From the NCBI GenBank assembly GCA_027062165.1, contig JAMOTU010000063.1, positions 1-9,795 on the forward strand: a stretch of DNA of 9,795 nucleotides. The letters run 5' to 3'. Positions 8,347-9,795 of this stretch are shown in pieces (the first letter of the stretch is position 1; each line of letters opens with the position of its first letter). The notes below the pieces were generated by a model that searched no databases, was not told the origin of the DNA, and saw only the letters and a list, made by a program, of their open reading frames with translations. This DNA is from Candidatus Altimarinota bacterium (GTDB lineage: Bacteria > Patescibacteriota > Gracilibacteria > Absconditabacterales > Absconditicoccaceae). The position numbers and the translations under genes were made by a program.

Positions 8347-8604
8347 TTAAAATGGATGTCATCTAAAAGTTCTAGTAGGTGCAAATTCTCACAATTTATG
8401 TCAAACCATCTCTTCATTTACATACACACTTATAAACTGTTTTCCATTATATACAGCAAATGTAAATCCAACCATTTCTGGCAAAATAGTTGATGATCTA
8501 TCCCATACTTTTATTACTTTCTTTTCACCAGTTTCATTCATTTTTCTAACTTTTTTCAAAAGCTTAGGATTTACATAAAACCCTTTCTTTAAAGATCTAG
8601 CCAT
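8347..8604 (-). CDS. rpsS: 30S ribosomal protein S19
   Basis: S19 is in the head of the small subunit, pairs with S13 and forms a bridge to L5. The 85-residue product begins [20 protein letters not shown], continues [20 protein letters not shown] and YVNEEMV, and ends with the signature [19 protein letters not shown]68 at the head of this signature and the glycine in FRGHP are UGA codons. The short basic tail seen in Escherichia coli after GH is replaced by a simple PF end. It lies 24 bases after L2 and 20 before L22. Confidence 0.98.
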
Positions 8605-8628
8605 ATTTGATTATATTTTAAGGATAAA

Positions 8629-9486
8629 TTACTTATTCTTAGTTGAATAATTTGGTCTAGGTTGTACAATAAATTTATCAGACCATTTCTTTTTTCTAGT
8701 TTTTTTACCAGGAGGAACTGGTTTACCACTAAATGATTTAGGATACTTGAGACCAATTGTTGTATGACCTTCTCAACCACCGTGAGGATGATCAACAGGA
8801 TTCATAGATTTTCACAGAACATGTGGTCTTCTACCTAACCATCTATTTCTACCTGCTTTTCAAATAACAATATTTTTATGATCTTCATTAGAAACTTTAC
8901 CTATAGTAGCCCAACATTTTTCATCAAACTTTCTTATTTCACCAGAAGGCATCTTAACATATACAATTCCTTCTTGTTCATCTTTACCCATAATAGTACC
9001 GAAAGTACCAGCAGCCCTTATCAATTTTCATTTAGTAAAAGGAGTAACTTCAAGATTATAAATAGTAAATCATTCAGGAATATCTTTTAATTGTTTTCTA
9101 TTACCAGGTTCAAATTTTGCTTCAGGTCATGTCATAACAACATCTCCCACTTTAGCACCATCCCATGCCAAAACATATCTTTTTTCTCCATCAACATAAT
9201 GCAATAACGCAATCCACGCAGTCCTATAAGGATCATATTCGATAGCAGCAACTTTAGCTGGTATATTAAGTTTATCATATCATTTAAAATCAATAATTCT
9301 ATATAATCTTTTATGTCCACCTCATCTAAATCTAACAGTAATTCTTCATTGATTATTTCTACCTGCCTTAGATTTAATAAATTTAACTAATGATTTTTCT
9401 GGTTCAGTTTTAGTTATCTCTTCAAAAGTATAACCTGTCATAAAACGTCTTGAAGGAGTATATGGTTTATATGTTTTTATAGGCAT
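8629..9486 (-). CDS. rplB: 50S ribosomal protein L2
   Basis: L2 is a primary 23S rRNA binder needed for subunit association and for building the peptidyl transferase centre. The 285-residue product begins [20 protein letters not shown]. The OB-like domain holds [13 protein letters not shown] and [18 protein letters not shown]. The SH3-like domain has [14 protein letters not shown] and [19 protein letters not shown]. The C-terminal tail carries [15 protein letters not shown] and [13 protein letters not shown] (H233-G240, G238 is UGA), with the family's invariant histidines near the catalytic centre. Nine glycines are UGA. It is slightly longer than the 273-residue Escherichia coli protein. It follows L23 by 24 bases. 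Confidence 0.98.
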
Positions 9487-9510
9487 TTTACAAATTTTAA
9501 TTAGTTAAAA

Positions 9511-9795
9511 TTACGCAACATCCATTATTTTTAATCTTTTTCCAGGTTTCAAAGTAACAATTGCTTTTTTATAAGGTTTTCTAACTAGTCCTCTATAAGC
9601 TCTATATTTAGGAGGAACTCTCATAGTATTTATTTTTGCAATATCAGATTCTGATATACCATATATCATACTAATAGCTTTTTTTATATCATTCTTATTA
9701 GCATTTTTGTCAACAATAAATGTATACTTAGCTATTTGTCTTTCTTCTATCTCAGTAATAACTCTACCTTTTTCATCTCTTTTTTTATTACCATC
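9511..9795 (-). CDS. rplW: 50S ribosomal protein L23 (N-terminus outside window)
   Basis: L23 sits at the polypeptide exit and is the main docking site of trigger factor and the signal recognition particle. The last 94 codons are visible. They read KYTFIVDKNANKNDIKKAIS, YGISESDIAKINTMRVPPK, then YRGLVRKPYKKAIVTLKPGK and KIMDVA-TAA, matching the family's beta-strand core, the NTM loop and the WKKAIVTL strand. The N-terminal residues are beyond the right edge. It is the first gene of the cluster in view; L4 would be expected upstream. Confidence 0.95.
   Translation of the reverse strand, partial: DGNKKRDEKGRVITEIEERQIAKYTFIVDKNANKNDIKKAISMIYGISESDIAKINTMRVPPKYRAYRGLVRKPYKKAIVTLKPGKRLKIMDVA

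Larger units (their letters stand above)
790..9795 (-). other. Fused S10-spc ribosomal protein operon (L23 to SecY), UGA read as glycine
   Basis: Eighteen genes lie head to tail on the minus strand in the classical bacterial order: L23, L2, S19, L22, S3, L16, L29, S17, L14, L24, L5, S14, S8, L6, L18, S5, L15, SecY. Gaps run from 9 to 36 bases with no overlap, and a hairpin terminator follows SecY, so one polycistronic unit is inferred. It enters from beyond the right edge, where S10, L3 and L4 would be expected. Every gene is intact only if TGA is decoded as Gly. L30 is missing between S5 and L15. I saw no obvious internal terminator. Internal promoters cannot be excluded in such AT-rich DNA. 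Confidence 0.93.

Noticed and set aside
8589..8795. Overlapping minus-strand frames at 8589-8795 and 9132-9320
   Set aside because: They run in another frame inside L2, whose conserved motifs are continuous across both regions.
790..9795. UGA read as tryptophan (Mycoplasma-type code 4)
   Set aside because: UGA sites match invariant glycines such as HPHGGGEG and KGGRR, while TGG already encodes Trp in L14, L2 and SecY.

Overview
This window is most likely from a Candidate Phyla Radiation bacterium that reads UGA as glycine (translation table 25), that is, Absconditabacteria (SR1) or Gracilibacteria (BD1-5/GN02). The DNA is very AT-rich. Read with the standard code, almost every gene breaks into short fragments. 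Read with UGA as Gly, the minus strand gives 18 intact, collinear genes for universal proteins, and the UGA codons fall on invariant glycines: S5 KGGRR, L2 HPHGGGEG, the S3 GKEG loop, L16 MGKGKG and the SecY pair before PGIRPG. TGG is used separately for Trp, so this is not the UGA=Trp code. All 18 genes whose ends are visible stop at TAA (16) or TAG (2), and none stops at TGA.

Layout. Everything credible lies on the minus strand and is read from the right edge to the left. From 9795 down to 790 runs a fused S10-spc ribosomal protein cluster: L23 (cut by the right edge), L2, S19, L22, S3, L16, L29, S17, L14, L24, L5, S14, S8, L6, L18, S5, L15 and SecY. The genes never overlap and are separated by 9 to 36 A/T-rich bases. 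No L30 gene lies between S5 and L15, which fits the known loss of L30 in this radiation. S10, L3 and L4 presumably lie beyond the right edge.

After SecY there is a strong hairpin terminator (741-765). Directly behind it is a near-consensus sigma-70 promoter (710-738), then a gene for a signal-anchored protein of unknown function (667 down to 1), cut by the left edge. The usual downstream neighbours of secY (adk, map, infA, rpmJ) do not follow.

How the genes work together. The ribosomal proteins belong to both subunits and are presumably made from one long transcript. SecY is the channel of the Sec translocon, into which ribosomes deliver membrane proteins. None of the visible start codons has a recognisable Shine-Dalgarno sequence, so initiation probably relies on A/U-rich unstructured leaders. 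No RNA genes, mobile elements or CRISPR arrays were seen. The striking property here is the genetic code and translation signals, not a new gene system.
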